Below the pieces are notes generated by a model, which ran no database searches, was not told where the DNA came from, and was given only the letters and a program-made list of their open reading frames with translations. A stretch of 64,000 bases of DNA, taken from Aristolochia californica. Lineage: Eukaryota > Streptophyta > Magnoliopsida > Piperales > Aristolochiaceae. The stretch covers positions 34,949,986 to 35,013,985 of the forward strand of contig JARWKL010000004.1 of NCBI GenBank assembly GCA_029961685.1. Reading direction: 5' to 3'. The translations under genes were made by a program, and so were the position numbers. Within the stretch, counting starts at the first letter, position 1. Every line of letters begins with the position of its first letter. This document shows, one piece after another, positions 23,925 through 35,141 of the stretch.

Positions 23925-24333
23925 TGTTGATTTTTAGGATTCCATGAATTTAGCTCATGGAGAAACAGGGAAAGAAACCCATTTGGGAGAAAATAGGAGG
24001 AAGAAGTGTTATGGAATTGATTACAACCCTTCCCTTGAAGCTCTATGTATAGATTAATAAAACTACTATATTATAATAATACCCTTGAAATTAGGGTTTA
24101 GGGTTTAGGGTTTTAACCCAAGAACTTTATGAGATGACCCTTTATTTACCATCCTACCATCAATGTATATGGGCCTATGGGCCTTCTCCTTGATCTGTGG
24201 GCCTTGAGCATGTCTTCAATATATCTTAGATGCATGAGTCTTCCTGGATCTTTTGGGCTTGGGCCCATCTTCTAATACACTTGGATATGTGAGTCTTCCT
24301 TGGTCATGTGGGTTTGGGCCCTGTCTTCCTACA
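23925..24333 (-). repeat. 3' LTR of LTR-N copy 2
   Basis: About 409 bp, starting TGTTGATTTTTAGG and ending CTTCCTACA. Contains the telomere-like run TTAGGGTTTAGGGTTTAGGG near 24092-24112. A second LTR-end-plus-polypurine-like word (CTTCCAACACTCCCCCTCACG) recurs at about 24427, possibly a trace of an older nested end. Confidence 0.8.
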
Positions 24334-24627
24334 CTCCCCCTCAAGTCGGGGGTGAGAGAACAGCATAAACCTCTAGCTTGCTGCAAAAGATATTTAAAAT
24401 TATTTTTTGTATAATATGCCTCCATCTTCCAACACTCCCCCTCACGCTGCTGCTCTCATTCATGAGGCCCATCCGGACTAATATTTGTGAGAGTAAATCA
24501 CTCTTAGCCGTTAAGACATTGCTTTGAATTGTCCACCTGCACCACCTTGTCCCTCCACAGGACAACGACTCTAGAGTGGTAGAGTAATATATGATATTAA
24601 TAGGGGAAAGTACCATAAATATAATAA

Positions 24628-25020
24628 TAAGTTCCTCCGTCAAGGACTTCGAACGACAAAAATATGATATTTTTTATGGGGATGAAATTCCTTAGTCATG
24701 GACTTCCAACCACAAAATTTTTTATATTTTTGACAAGGATGAAGTTCCTCCGTCATAGACTCCAACCCACAAATAATTTTGATATTTTTTACAGGAATGA
24801 AGTTCCTCTGTCATGGACTCCCAACCACAAAAATTTGATATTTTTGACGGGGATGAAGTTCCACCATCTCGGACTCCCAACCACAAATAAATTTGATATT
24901 TTTTACGGGGATGAAGTTTCTCCGTCATGGACTCCCAACCACAAATAATTTTGATATTTTTGACAGGGATGAAGTTCCTTCGTCATTGACTCCCAACCAC
25001 AAAAATTTGACATTTTTTAT
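24628..25020. repeat. Tandem ~58-bp repeat inside LTR-N copy 2
   Basis: The word CGTCATGGACTCCCAACCAC with variants recurs near 24636, 24690, 24748, 24806, 24862, 24921 and 24979, each followed by an AATTTGATATTTTTGACGGGGATGAAG-like linker. Open frames through it only echo the repeat and are not proteins. Confidence 0.85.
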
Positions 25021-25439
25021 GGGGACAAATAAATAACGGTATTAGGCTACCTCTTCTTAAAAAATAATGTCTCATCAGAAGAGACACAATAACATCAATT
25101 AAAATGGGCCCGTGCCCTTTTAACATGACCCAAAATAATCCTTGTAAAATTGACTTATGAAATAATTTAATGCACATATCTGTACCAAATAATATGCTAA
25201 CCAAGGAATAATCTGTCAATTCTTCACAATAAAACTTCAACCAGAGAAAAAGTTACCGAGTCGCGCCTAAATATTTATAAAACTTGGGCATGTATACCAA
25301 GGCAAAAAATAAGTGGCCCGGGTTAGTTGACACGGATTGAGTTGACTCAGTCCGAGTTGCAATGGGTTGACTCGGTCTGGCTGGGAACTCGGGCGCTGGA
25401 TTGACTCGGGCTAGTCCAGGTTGTGCCAGCAGGCCGTAG

Positions 25440-26267
25440 CGCTGATAAATTTGTGTTTCCTAACTTAGGAAACATGAAATATTTGAACAGTGAAATATTC
25501 GTCTTCCTCGGTTTCTTCGGCGGAAACAGAATTCGGAGGGAGCTCGGAAGGAAAGTTGCCAACCCTCTTCTTCCCGGACGCAGAGCGGAAACTCGGAAGG
25601 AAAGTTTCCAACCCGGCTTCATCTTCTCCGTCAGCGGTGGGTCATCTTTCCCCGCGGCCGAACAGAGAACGACGAAAAAAAAAACGCTGCAGCAGTACAT
25701 CTTCTTCCCGGACGCCGACGCTGTGATGAATTTGGTGACGAAAACAATTGGCCGGAAACAGAATTCTGGACGGAGTAAGCGGCTTGGGGAGAGAAGTTTT
25801 TTTCGCAAGCTGTCGTCGTCTTCGGCCTCCAAAAAAAAATGGCAGCAGCAGCATCGGCGGTGACGGGAAGCCTTCGATAGAGGACGGTAAGCTGGACTGG
25901 TGCTTCTTCTCCCGTTCATGGTGTCATCGTCTCCGGTAACGGCGACGTGACCTTCGGCAAAACAGAGCTCGGGAAGACGCCATGGATTTGCTCAAGAGTG
26001 AAGACAACAGATTATATACCAAGGGTAAGGCAGTTTATCGAGGTGGGAAGCAAACAATACCAGCAACAGATTAATGAGAGAAAAAAATAGAACTCCATCT
26101 CATCATACTCTAGCAGACAAATAAACCTAAGAAAGAAAAACAATACCTTTAAAATAAACCATAAATTTCACTAACTAAAAATAACATTATGAGAAAAGAA
26201 AAATACTCTGTTTCTGAATCTTGAAAAAATCATACTCGGAGTCTTAAAAATCAAAGCTATGATACCA
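25440..26267 (-). other. GC-rich segment and leader of LTR-N copy 2
   Basis: 25440-25940 is GC-rich against an AT-rich background. It has an internal repeat of GGAAACTCGGAAGGAAAG / CTTCTTCCCGGACGC words and open frames on both strands (minus about 190 codons, plus about 146 codons). No known domain is visible. The matching segments in copies 1 and 3 break into shorter frames, so coding is doubtful. About 170 bp present in copies 1 and 3 (for example 41270-41445) is missing here near 25965. Confidence 0.45.
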
Positions 26268-26690
26268 TGTTGATTTTCAGGACTCCATGAATTTAGCTCA
26301 TGGAGAAAAAGGGAAAAAACCCATTGGGAGAAAATAGGAGGAAGAAGGGTTATGGAATTGATTATAACCCTCCCCCTGAAGCTCTATTTATATATTAATA
26401 AAAATACTATATTATAATAATACCCCTGATCTTAGGGTTTAGGGTTTAAGGATTTAACCCTAAAACTTTAACTTAATTACATCAATAACCCTTTATTTAC
26501 CATCTTGTCATCAATGTATGTGGGCCTATGAGCCTTCTCCTTGATCTGTGGGCCTTGAACCGTTTTCAATATATCTTAGGATGCATGGATTTTTCATGAT
26601 CTTATGGGCTTGGGCTTGGGCGCATCTTTTAGGACACTTGGATATGTGAGTCTTCCTTGGTCATGTGGGCTTGGGCCCTGTCTTCCAACA
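26268..26690 (-). repeat. 5' LTR of LTR-N copy 2
   Basis: About 423 bp, TGTTGATTTTCAGG...CTTCCAACA, followed by target duplication CTAAT at 26691-26695 and preceded by the primer-binding remnant. Confidence 0.85.
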
Positions 26691-26695
26691 CTAAT

Positions 26696-28100
26696 ATTTT
26701 GTCAGAAGTCTCAAACTGATCTTGAATAGTTTTAAGATATTCTTTTGCTTTGGCAAAATCAAGGATGGATCCATGGATACTTTTCCCAATGAGAGACTTG
26801 ATAAACATAAAACTTAAGCGATCTAATCGCTCCCAGAGATCAAATGATATTTTTTCAACTCGAGTACTTGATTCCATGGGCCATGGAGGTTCATCCACTC
26901 GAAATGCCAAATCAAGGTACTGTATGTTAGGAATTGTACGCCCTAATTCCAAACTAATGAGAGCAATAATAAGAAATGTGGAAGAAGGACAAAAACAAAC
27001 ACGAAAATACACAACAAGGTTTATACAGGTTCGCCTCAAGGTGAGACTACGTCCTGTCTTCCGCCATTGCAATAATTCACTATGAAGATGAAATAACTTA
27101 CAAAGAGAAATCACCTTTTTCAGCGAACCCCCAATTTAAAGAGAAAACTAGAGAAACCGCATTACAAGAATGAAATTCCTAAACCGCCCTTAATGAAACA
27201 ACAGTCAATATATCGTGAATCGGATGGGGACTCTGCCCCCCTTCCAACCCCCATGTCGACCTTTCCGGGAAGGTCGATCCGCAACCAACTTAGCATAAGG
27301 CGTTAATTAGGCTCCACCACTTGACACCGCACTCCATACAAGCATGATTTTCTCCTTCCAATCATCATAATTATTACCATTCAGATGAATAATATTGGAC
27401 GAATGAAAATTTGGAACAGATAAAGTATGAAGAACTGCAAAATAAACAACAATGTTTACTAAAACATGCAAAAGAAGCAAAAACTGAATATTTACCCATG
27501 TAAATAAATTCAAACAAATTAATCAACATGTGAGTAGGCTTAGATTATAACACAAACGATTTATATCGCTTTATGATGGCTTCATAAATTTATCTCTAAA
27601 GGAATTTTCTAGGCCTGTGGGCGGCTAAAAATTTGTTTTGAATTTTCCTATCCAATTCTAATTAATCACTTAAAAATAAAAATTACCACGTGAGGTTAAA
27701 TTATTAACTTTCCATAGTTAATCAAAAAATTTTATGTCATTAACTTTATATGACTAAACTTAATGTCACTAGACATTTTTCATAATTAAGAATGTTGTGG
27801 TTATTACTTAATTATTCAAATGTAAACCAGACTATGACATCAAAATAATAGACTAAAATTTATGCCAATTATTAATTTCTTATATTTAGGTCAATCATAA
27901 TATGCATAGAAGATTAAGTATGCATAAAACCTAAATAAAATTTTCACATATAAAAATTAATACATATTAAACATTCATATATGCATATCCAATTATTTAA
28001 TCCATATGCACTCAAATGAAAAAATGGAAAACTAAAATATTCTATTTTTTCTGTTATATATATATGAATTAAGTGTATCCAATGATAACACTGGGGTTGG
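26696..28100 (-). pseudogene. Copia-B gag N-terminus and leader, copy 2
   Basis: Minus order: AT-rich leader (about 28090-27560); a gag start region with LNGNNYDDWKEKI (about 27450-27340); an interrupting segment (about 27305-26930, starting TGTTAGGAATTG on plus); then gag LAFRVDEPPWPMESS, FIKSLIGKSIHGS and AKAKEYLKTIQDQF up to the LTR-N insertion. The interrupting segment contains LTR-like words (GGTTTATACAGGTTCGCCTC) and may be an older solo LTR, but I could not find a clear target duplication. The segment splits gag, so no full gag can be made. Confidence 0.7.
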
Positions 28101-28451
28101 ATGGGCCGTGAGCACGTTTGGTGCTCTTGCGCGTACAGTGGTGCGGGACAGCCAGAGAGCATGATGTCGTGCTCTTGGCTTTGGCTGCGCTTCAACGAGA
28201 GCACGGAACGCCAACACACACTACACCGGTCTCCGCTCTGTTCGGTCGTGCCACTCTTGGCTGCTCACTACCTGGTGTCTCGTCCAATCATCTCATTCTC
28301 ACCATCCTCGCACCGCTGTCTCCTTCCTGAGGTGCCATCGTCGCCGATGTGCGTCCGACGAGCACAACACCTCGGTGTATACAGGCTTACGTTACGACAT
28401 CTCTCTCTCTCTCAGTGCTCTGTGACTGCTCCTCTCAACTACGGTTCGATG
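28101..28451. other. GC-rich segment left of Copia-A, copy 2
   Basis: Homologous to 2316-2687. It ends in the CGATG target duplication at 28447-28451. No recognisable protein. Confidence 0.45.
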
Positions 28452-31072
28452 TGTAAGACATTTCACAAAACATCACCTAGGCAGTTCATGATCCGTCACT
28501 TAAGTGACCCATCCGTCGTAATGTTTTCCAGTGACGGTGGTCACCGATTACAACCTTTCGGTTTCCCGTCGTTTGGTAGTCTCCTTTGATGGAGAGGAGC
28601 CTATAAAAGTAGGTATGGTCTTGCAGAGGTATGTATGAACGTTGTCATCGACGAGCCTCTGTGATAGGCGAGACATTCTGTTCGTCGGAGAAGATAGCGG
28701 AGAAGCTCTGTTCGTTGGAAGTTGACACCATGTCAGGAGGGATGATTTTGGTTAATAAATTTCATATATGGTTTCGAAATTCTATTTAAAACATTCTTAC
28801 ATGTGGTATCAGAGCTTCCTCTATGATATGGAGTCATTTCCGTGGAGAGGACCTCTCTGCGAGCGCCGGTGTTCTGGAGCCAACCAGCGTCTCGCTCGGT
28901 GTTGTACTTCTGCGGGTGTCACCGTCAAATGACGGCAGCCGAAGTCTAATGGGAGGCGACGTCCGGCAATGGGCTGCCGTGGACGTTGAGCGTCATCTCT
29001 GCGCGTGAAGACGACCTTCAGCGCACGTAAATAAAAAAATTGTAACATAGGTAAAAAAAATTCATTTAAATAACGAGTTGACTCAGCTGAGTCGACTCGT
29101 ATCGATTGCTCATGATCGGTCTAGATGCAACAAGTCGAACGAGTTGACTCGACTTGGACTTTATCGAGTCATTTGGGTTGAATCAGATGAATTATTAATT
29201 GACATTCATTTTAGTCAATTATTTTTTATGTCATATTTAGGTATACATTTGAATAATTGAGTAATTACCACAACATTCTTAATTATGCAAATGTCAAGTG
29301 ACATTAAGTTTAGTCACATAAAGTTAATGACATAAAAAAATTGTGATTAATCACCGAGATATAATAATTTAACCCCACAGGGTAAATATTATATTTATGT
29401 GATTAATCAGGATAGAAAATAAATATTTAAAAAAAAATTCTAGTTGCCCACAGGCCTAGAATATTCCTTTACAAACAAATTTCTAGATCCCATCATAAAG
29501 AGACATAAATCACATATGTGTTATAGTCTAAGCCCACAGGACATATTATAATGACATGGTGATTTATTTATTTGGATTATTTATATAGATAAATATTCAA
29601 ATTTTGGCTTTATTACATGTTTAGTAAGCTTGTTAACTACTTTTTGCAGCTCTTCAAACTTTATTTGTCCCAACCTTTGATTCTTCTATTGTTCCCCTCA
29701 ATGGAGAAAATTATATTCAGTGGGAGGAGAAAATTCTACTGTTATTAGGGTGCATAGATCTTGACTTGGCACTTAGAGTGGACGAACCTCCAAAACCCAC
29801 GAAATCTGTTTTATGATAGAAGTGAAGCACTAGATGTTTTTAAAGTCCATAAAGCAGAAGTAGAGAAATAATTAAGTAAACAAATAAAAAACGTGAGATC
29901 AGATAGAGGTGGTGAATATTATGGAAGGTACACTATAAGAGGACAATTGCCTGGTCCTTTTGCAAGGTTTCTTGAGGAACAAGGTATTGTGCCACAATAC
30001 ACAATGCCTGGCTCACAGTCTCAAAATGGTGTGGCTGAAAGAAGAAACCGAACATTAATGGATATGGTGAGGAATATGATTGGTAACTCTGGTCTCCCAT
30101 TGTCTTTGTGGACTGAAGCTCTCAAAACTGCAGTCTATGTACTCAATAGGGTTCCAACCAAGGGGGTTCATAAAACGTCATTCGAGTTATGGAAAGGTTG
30201 AAAACCTAGTTTAAGGCAAGTACATGTTTGGGATTGTCCAGTTGAAGTTCGACTTTACAATCCACATGAGACAAAGTTAGACTTTAGAATAGTCAGTGGA
30301 CATTTCATTGGCAATGTGAAAAAAGTCTAAGGGATACATATTTTATTGTCCATCTCATTCGACAAGAATTGTCAAATCTAAGAATGTAAAGTTCCTTGAG
30401 AATGATGAGATTAGTTGGAGTAGCCAACCTCGAAACTTAGTTTTTGAGGAGCATACAAATACTCCACCTGCTTCTACAACTTCGGATAGATTGGTTGTTG
30501 TTCATAAAAATCATAAGGATTCAATTATTCAAGTACAACCAATAGTTGAGGAACCATATCATCATGAGGATACTCCGATAGATCAGGTTACTCAACATGC
30601 TCAACCTGAAATGTTGAAGTGCCATTAAGAAGATCTTCACGAGTTAGGAAACCTGCAATCTCTTCAGATTATGAAGTGTATTTTCAAGAATTTGACATGG
30701 ACATTTGTGCTGAAGATGATCCTATTACATTTTCACAGGCCATGAGTGGAAAAAAATCCACATTATGGAATGATGCCATGAAGGAAGAGTTGGATTCAAT
30801 GGCTAATAACCAAGTCTGAGATCTTGTTGAATTGCCTAAAGGGGGGAAGGCCATTGGCTGTAAATGGGTTTTCAAAAAAAAAAAAAAAACTCTTTAGGCA
30901 ACATTGAAAGATATAAGGCAAGATTTGTAGCCAAAGGATTTACTCAACAAGAAGGAATTGATTATAACGAAACCTTCCCTCGTGTTTCAAAGAAGGATTC
31001 ATTTCGGATAATTGTGGCATTAGTAGCTCATTTTGATATGGAGTTACATCAAATGGATGTGAAAACGACTTT
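28452..31072 (+). mobile_element. Copia-A copy 2, internally and 3' deleted
   Basis: 5' LTR at 28452-28801 (350 bp) and primer-binding site TGGTATCAGAGC at 28804-28815. The leader and gag start run to about 29808, then a deletion joins gag directly to integrase (TGTTTTATGATAGA). Integrase keeps [22 protein letters not shown] and NGVAERRNR (about 29893-30201). RT is cut at 31072, where FDMELHQMDVKTTF runs into the right-hand GC-rich flank at a CCTGTCTGG word. The 3' LTR is deleted. It shares the target CGATG with copies 1 and 3. Confidence 0.88.
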
Positions 31073-31399
31073 CCTGTCTGGCCGGGGACATTGTTCGGAA
31101 ACATCGTTGCCTCTCTTGGACACTATCTAGCTGGGAAGCGCCAGCGTTTTTGAGATCCACCAGGCACACAACGTATTGACAGTCGCACATGCCACCAATG
31201 GCGATCGAAGATGCGCAGGGCTCACAATGCCTCATCGTAAGTCTACGTCCTTCTAACCTCAAAAACGACACATAATTTTTTTTTACTGCAAAATAAAAAC
31301 ATAGATAATATTTTTTAAAAAAAATAATGGAATTGTAATCAAGACGAGAGATTCTGGTTTGATTCAACCAGAATTTTAAAGCAATATAAAATTCTTAAA
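31073..31399. other. Right GC-rich flank of Copia-A, copy 2 (shortened)
   Basis: Corresponds to about 8400-8720 of copy 1. The deletion in Copia-A also removed the 3' LTR and about 320 bp of this flank. No gene seen. Confidence 0.45.
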
Positions 31400-32081
31400 A
31401 AGAAAAGTGCAAGCGGAAGATGCATACCTCCAGTCATGGTAGATAAAATTCTAGGAATTTGCAGAGAAACGTCGAGTTTATCCAAAGTGTTGTTGATGGA
31501 GAAAACTCAGACTTATTTCTAGACCAAATCCCATTTAACATACAATCCTTAAACCCTTTTTCCCCATCAAAACAGGAATAAGTTGTAAATGCTCACTATC
31601 CTTACTTCTAAGGGAAACTACCTAATAATGGGTTAAACCCAAAAAAGGGAAACAACTATCAAAGGGATCATGGGCCATTCTGAAAGGAGGGAGTGGAGGA
31701 AGAGTCATGAGAGGCTTGGTAATGGGATTGTAGAGATAGTCACTGAGCTTGAGATTGGTGTGAATTTTCTTGAACTAGAAGATGACGCCATTGCATGAAC
31801 CCATATTCTTGATGTTGTGATGTGAAGGGAAGACAAGGGAGTCTTGGAGCGTGAGTGCTCCTTTGTCGTCCAAGCGGCTGAACATACATTCGCGTATGAA
31901 GCCATAGTCATAGTATTTGAGATCGACAAAACCGAAGTCAATAGATTTAGCAGTGAAAGAAGCTAACTTTCTAGATCAGATTCTGCCATTTCCTTAAAAT
32001 AGCTTCATACTTTAGTCGTGATTTCTTGGGTAGACGTGAAAGAATTTCAAGTGAGATGTCTTCAGGCAAGCTGACCCCCAT
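31400..32081 (-). pseudogene. F-box/FBA-type pseudogene, copy 2
   Basis: From ATG 32081 the minus strand reads GVSLPEDISLEILSRLPKK, then ILRKWQNLI, then an in-frame stop. The FBA-like part continues in another frame: LASFTAKSIDFGFVDL, YDYGFIRECMF and DDKGALTLQDSLVFPSHHN, then a stop after NGVIF. It resumes with DYLYNPITKPLMTLPP and HYxVVSLRSKDSE-like words. The frame break between the F-box and the FBA part is shared with copies 1 and 3. Confidence 0.7.
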
Positions 32082-32351
32082 TAAAACAATATTACAGTAG
32101 TAGGTCGATCCCCAAGATGCAAAAACAAAGCAAGATTTGACAAAAAGAATGGAAGACGTGGACTGAAGGAAGATGGTATGATCCGGCAATGCCACAAGGC
32201 AGAAGAGAGCAAGTCCTACCTCACTTATATATAAACCGAAGAGGCCATTTGGACAAGCTTTGTTGACATGGGCAAATGTTAAAAACTAAAAAAGATTAAA
32301 GGAAAAGTACGAAAATATTAAAATTTAAAATACAAAAGGGAAAATAAGGAA

Positions 32352-32885
32352 AATAAAAAAAGGTTAATTAGTTAGTTATACAATAAGAATATGTTCACTT
32401 AATTAGATGATTAAGTAATTACTACTTATTCGATTAAATAATTGATTAGTTATTACATTAAATAAGTCAATTGGTTTGTTAATTAACACAAATAATAAAG
32501 TAATTATTTAATTAATAAATTCATTAATTACCAATTAATTAACTAGTATTAGCTACCATTGATTAGTATGTCATTCTGGTTCTGCGCATCGACTCCATTA
32601 ATCCTACTAAATAAATTAATTGAATCAATTAATTAGTTAATTATATCACGAAAATGTGTTTAATTAATAAGATAAGTAAGTTATTACTACTTGTTCTATT
32701 AAATAATTGATTAGTTATTACATTAAATAGGTCACTTGGCCGATTAATTAGCACAAATCATTGGGTATTTAATTATTTCTTATTTAATTAGTAATTAATT
32801 GATTAGTAAATACATAATGTTATTAATTAATTGGTATTATCTATGATCAAAATAGCTATGTATTACATTAAATGGGTTATTTAAT
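32352..32885. repeat. Tandem AT-rich repeat, two units only (copy 2)
   Basis: Anchor words AATTGATTAGTTATTACA occur near 32440 and 32705, matching the last two units of copy 1. About 0.6 kb of array was deleted, and a second deletion removed most of the spacer to its left (junction near 32245). Confidence 0.75.
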
Positions 32886-33519
32886 TAATCCCGACTCAAC
32901 CCTTGCCCCAAGCATGGGTGTGGATGTAGGTGAGGTGTGTGGGTGAGCCCCATGGGCAAGGCTTGTATGCAGGTGATTGGCATGCATGCATTCAAGCTGT
33001 AGTGGATGACTATCAATTTACTACTATCTCACTTTGAAGCAAAGTAGTCGGTACAAAAAAATGAAACCCAAATGTAGTGCCCTTGATCACAACCCCTACA
33101 TTGAGTGGAGAAAGGAGGTCACTTACTAAGGCTAAAATGAGAATCTTTTGAAAAATTTCAATGAACAATTACCATTGTAGTTTGTATAAGAGTTTATTGT
33201 TGTGAAAAATTTCAATGAACAATTACCATTGTTTCTCACTAGGGCGAGGGACATATAAATCGCACATATAATACATTTTGAAAATATTTTTGGCGGGAAA
33301 AAGGTTAGTCACTTGGGCGGTCGACCCGAATAGCAGGTCACCTCACCGTTAGCAAACAGCAGTGTCCTCTTCCGTGAGTTGCGTTGCGTCTTGCGAGAGG
33401 GTGTAAACCGGAAAGTGGAAAAGTATAGAAAAGCCAACATTCTACTGGCACTCACTCATGCTTCTTCCTCGTTCTTATCACAGTTTCCTCAAATTTCTTT
33501 TCGATTTCACACAGTTGCC
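32886..33519 (+). promoter_or_regulatory. Upstream region of the intact MADS gene
   Basis: Conserved with the other copies. It has a local duplication (AAAAATTTCAATGAACAATT occurs twice, near 33150 and 33205). The open frame extends upstream of the chosen ATG to 33379, but that part is pyrimidine-rich leader-like sequence and no MADS protein starts there. No specific promoter element can be assigned. Confidence 0.4.
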
Positions 33520-34104
33520 ATGGTCAGATCTAAACTCGAGATGAAGTTCATCGGTGACGAAAGGACTCGCTGCAAGGTTTTCAAGAAGCGAGTCGAAGGG
33601 GTGAAGAAGAAGTGCCATCAATTGTCTCTGCTTTGCGGGATTGACGTCTTCTTCTTGTGTTCTCCTCCCGAAAGCGAGAAAGAATTCTCTCCTCATTCCT
33701 GGCCTCCAAATAAGGCTGAACTTCTTCGCATCCTCACAAGGTACCGTAATCGAAGCAATGAAGAAATACGTAAGCATCGAACCACTTTAAGCGCCAACTC
33801 GTCGAAAGAATCTCTGCGGAATTTGTCTTACAAGATTTCTGGCAAACGGGAAGAAGCGAAACAGAGATTGGAATTTCCCAAGGGAATGGGACTGGTGTGC
33901 GAAGGAGCATCAGACAGACAAATTGAGACGCAACCCACAGTTGATCACTCGCATAATCTGTGGCTAGTCAGTGAGATGGAGCCTCAACGAAGCAACAGCG
34001 CTTATCTTCCGATTTCTTACATGAATCCGTTTCAGCAGTCTCAGACGGGGCTTGGTCTTCCTTCCGAAGAATTTTCTCAGTGGCTCCTACCCACATGCGA
34101 TTAA
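33520..34104 (+). CDS. Type I MADS-box transcription factor (intact copy)
   Basis: Encodes 194 residues from ATG 33520 (context GCCATGG) to TAA at 34102. An N-terminal MADS domain spans about residues 1-60 (MVRSKLEMKF, RCKVFKKRVEGVKKKCHQL, LLCGIDVFFLC). It is followed by SWPPNKAELLRILTRY, a hallmark-like segment of type I proteins, and a polar C-terminus with YMNPFQQSQTGLGL and FSQWLLPTCD. There is no K-domain and no visible intron, both typical of type I. The protein is expected to bind CArG-like DNA in the nucleus as a dimer. I could not decide between the M-beta and M-gamma classes. The ATG was chosen because the MADS domain starts there. It is the only uninterrupted copy of three. A possible poly(A) signal AATAAA is at 34391. 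Confidence 0.85.
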   Translation: MVRSKLEMKFIGDERTRCKVFKKRVEGVKKKCHQLSLLCGIDVFFLCSPPESEKEFSPHSWPPNKAELLRILTRYRNRSNEEIRKHRTTLSANSSKESLRNLSYKISGKREEAKQRLEFPKGMGLVCEGASDRQIETQPTVDHSHNLWLVSEMEPQRSNSAYLPISYMNPFQQSQTGLGLPSEEFSQWLLPTCD

Positions 34105-35141
34105 TTTGTCCCTTTCCAAAGGTGGATAAGAGCAGGGGTTATCCCCAAAATTTGCACTCATAGGACAGGTTTTACAGAAATTTTGTTAAGTAAAGGTTTT
34201 TTAGAAGAATTCTAAGTTCTGTAAGTATAGCTTATTGGTTCATGATGTACAGTTGGCTAATGTATTGTTAACTCTTTCATATGTGAAATTCAATTGGATG
34301 CCACATCTCGTAGATTTTTCTGATAATTATTGATTTTCTGGATGTTTTCCCATTTTTCTGGATGTTTTCCCATCACTCCTTTCTGCCAGTAATAAAGGTT
34401 TTTTTTAACTACAATATGAACAGATTTTTCAGTGTACAATGCAAGATCAAATTATAGGTCTCTATGTTTCTGTTTTTAATGAAAGTGTACTCATTGACTA
34501 CATAGGCTTCCATGAAATAATGTTGATCTTTTATATGTGGGTGCATGACCATAGGGAACTGCCTTCCATCGCCCTCTTTGCTCTTGTTATCTCTCATTAT
34601 CTGATTTGATTGCCAGATATGTATATAAATTTCTTAGTACTTCTATAGTAAGCAACTTGACTAATTACCGATTAAAGGGAATTTATCTACCAATAGAAAG
34701 AAAGTTTTGATAAAAATAGAACAATTTTTCTGTCATTTATGTTTTTCTGCAGTGACAAATAGCCATATTCTTATACTTGGTCATGAATCACTCTAAATCT
34801 GACAAAAGAATAAAAGAGCTTGCATACATATATTCAAGAAGATTCTTATTAATCTATTTCCCATACTAATCAGGTCATTAATACATGTCTTATTATTTAC
34901 CCTTTTCACTGGAAAACCAGAAACAATAACTTCCCTCTTTAATATTACTTGCATGGGGGAAGCAGATTCCTATAGAGGGCACAAGAATTGACATGCAAAT
35001 TACAACATGCTAGACACCGCAGTAACAGCCAGATGCTAACTGGGTCTCATATTCTACACCTTTTTGCTTCAAATCTTCTTGATATGAATATGCACCTGAA
35101 TTGAGTGCAAATAATAGTGAAGAGATCCAATGCTGACTTCT
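34105..35141. other. Spacer between MADS and PAE relic, copy 2
   Basis: No gene seen. A short tandem duplication of TTTTTCTGGATGTTTTCCCA lies at about 34333-34375. Otherwise homologous to 18384-19470. Confidence 0.5.

Larger units (their letters stand above)
23925..26690 (-). mobile_element. Non-autonomous LTR element LTR-N, copy 2 (complete)
   Basis: Length 2766 bp with LTRs at 23925-24333 and 26268-26690, flanked by CTAAT (23920-23924 and 26691-26695). The polypurine tract (plus CTCCCCCTCAAG) adjoins the left LTR at 24334. The primer-binding site (plus ATGATACCA) adjoins the right LTR. The interior has no gag, protease, integrase or RT motif. It holds a seven-unit tandem array of ~58 bp (about 24628-25020) and a GC-rich segment (25440-25940). 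It is nested in Copia-B gag: removing it restores the gag frame neighbourhood (QDQFETSDK / LMTKMCS). I infer mobilisation by copia enzymes in trans. Confidence 0.85.

Noticed and set aside
24092..24112. Telomere-like TTTAGGG repeats (also near 1045, 26440, 39400 and 41870).
   Set aside because: They are two to three units inside every LTR-N LTR, so they are part of the LTR and not an interstitial telomere.
24722..24948. Open frames on both strands with a repeated peptide theme.
   Set aside because: They are translations of the ~58-bp tandem array inside LTR-N. Repeat units near a multiple of three stay open by chance.
24620..25020. Possible CRISPR-like array.
   Set aside because: Direct tandem repeats without unique spacers, in a plant retroelement.
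25347..25919. A 190-codon minus frame and a 146-codon plus frame in the GC-rich part of LTR-N.
   Set aside because: No known motif, strong composition bias, and the frames are broken in copies 1 and 3. Kept only as an unassigned segment.
33379..33519. A 47-residue N-terminal extension of the MADS frame.
   Set aside because: The MADS domain begins at ATG 33520, the upstream part is leader-like and its start differs among copies. The shorter start was chosen.
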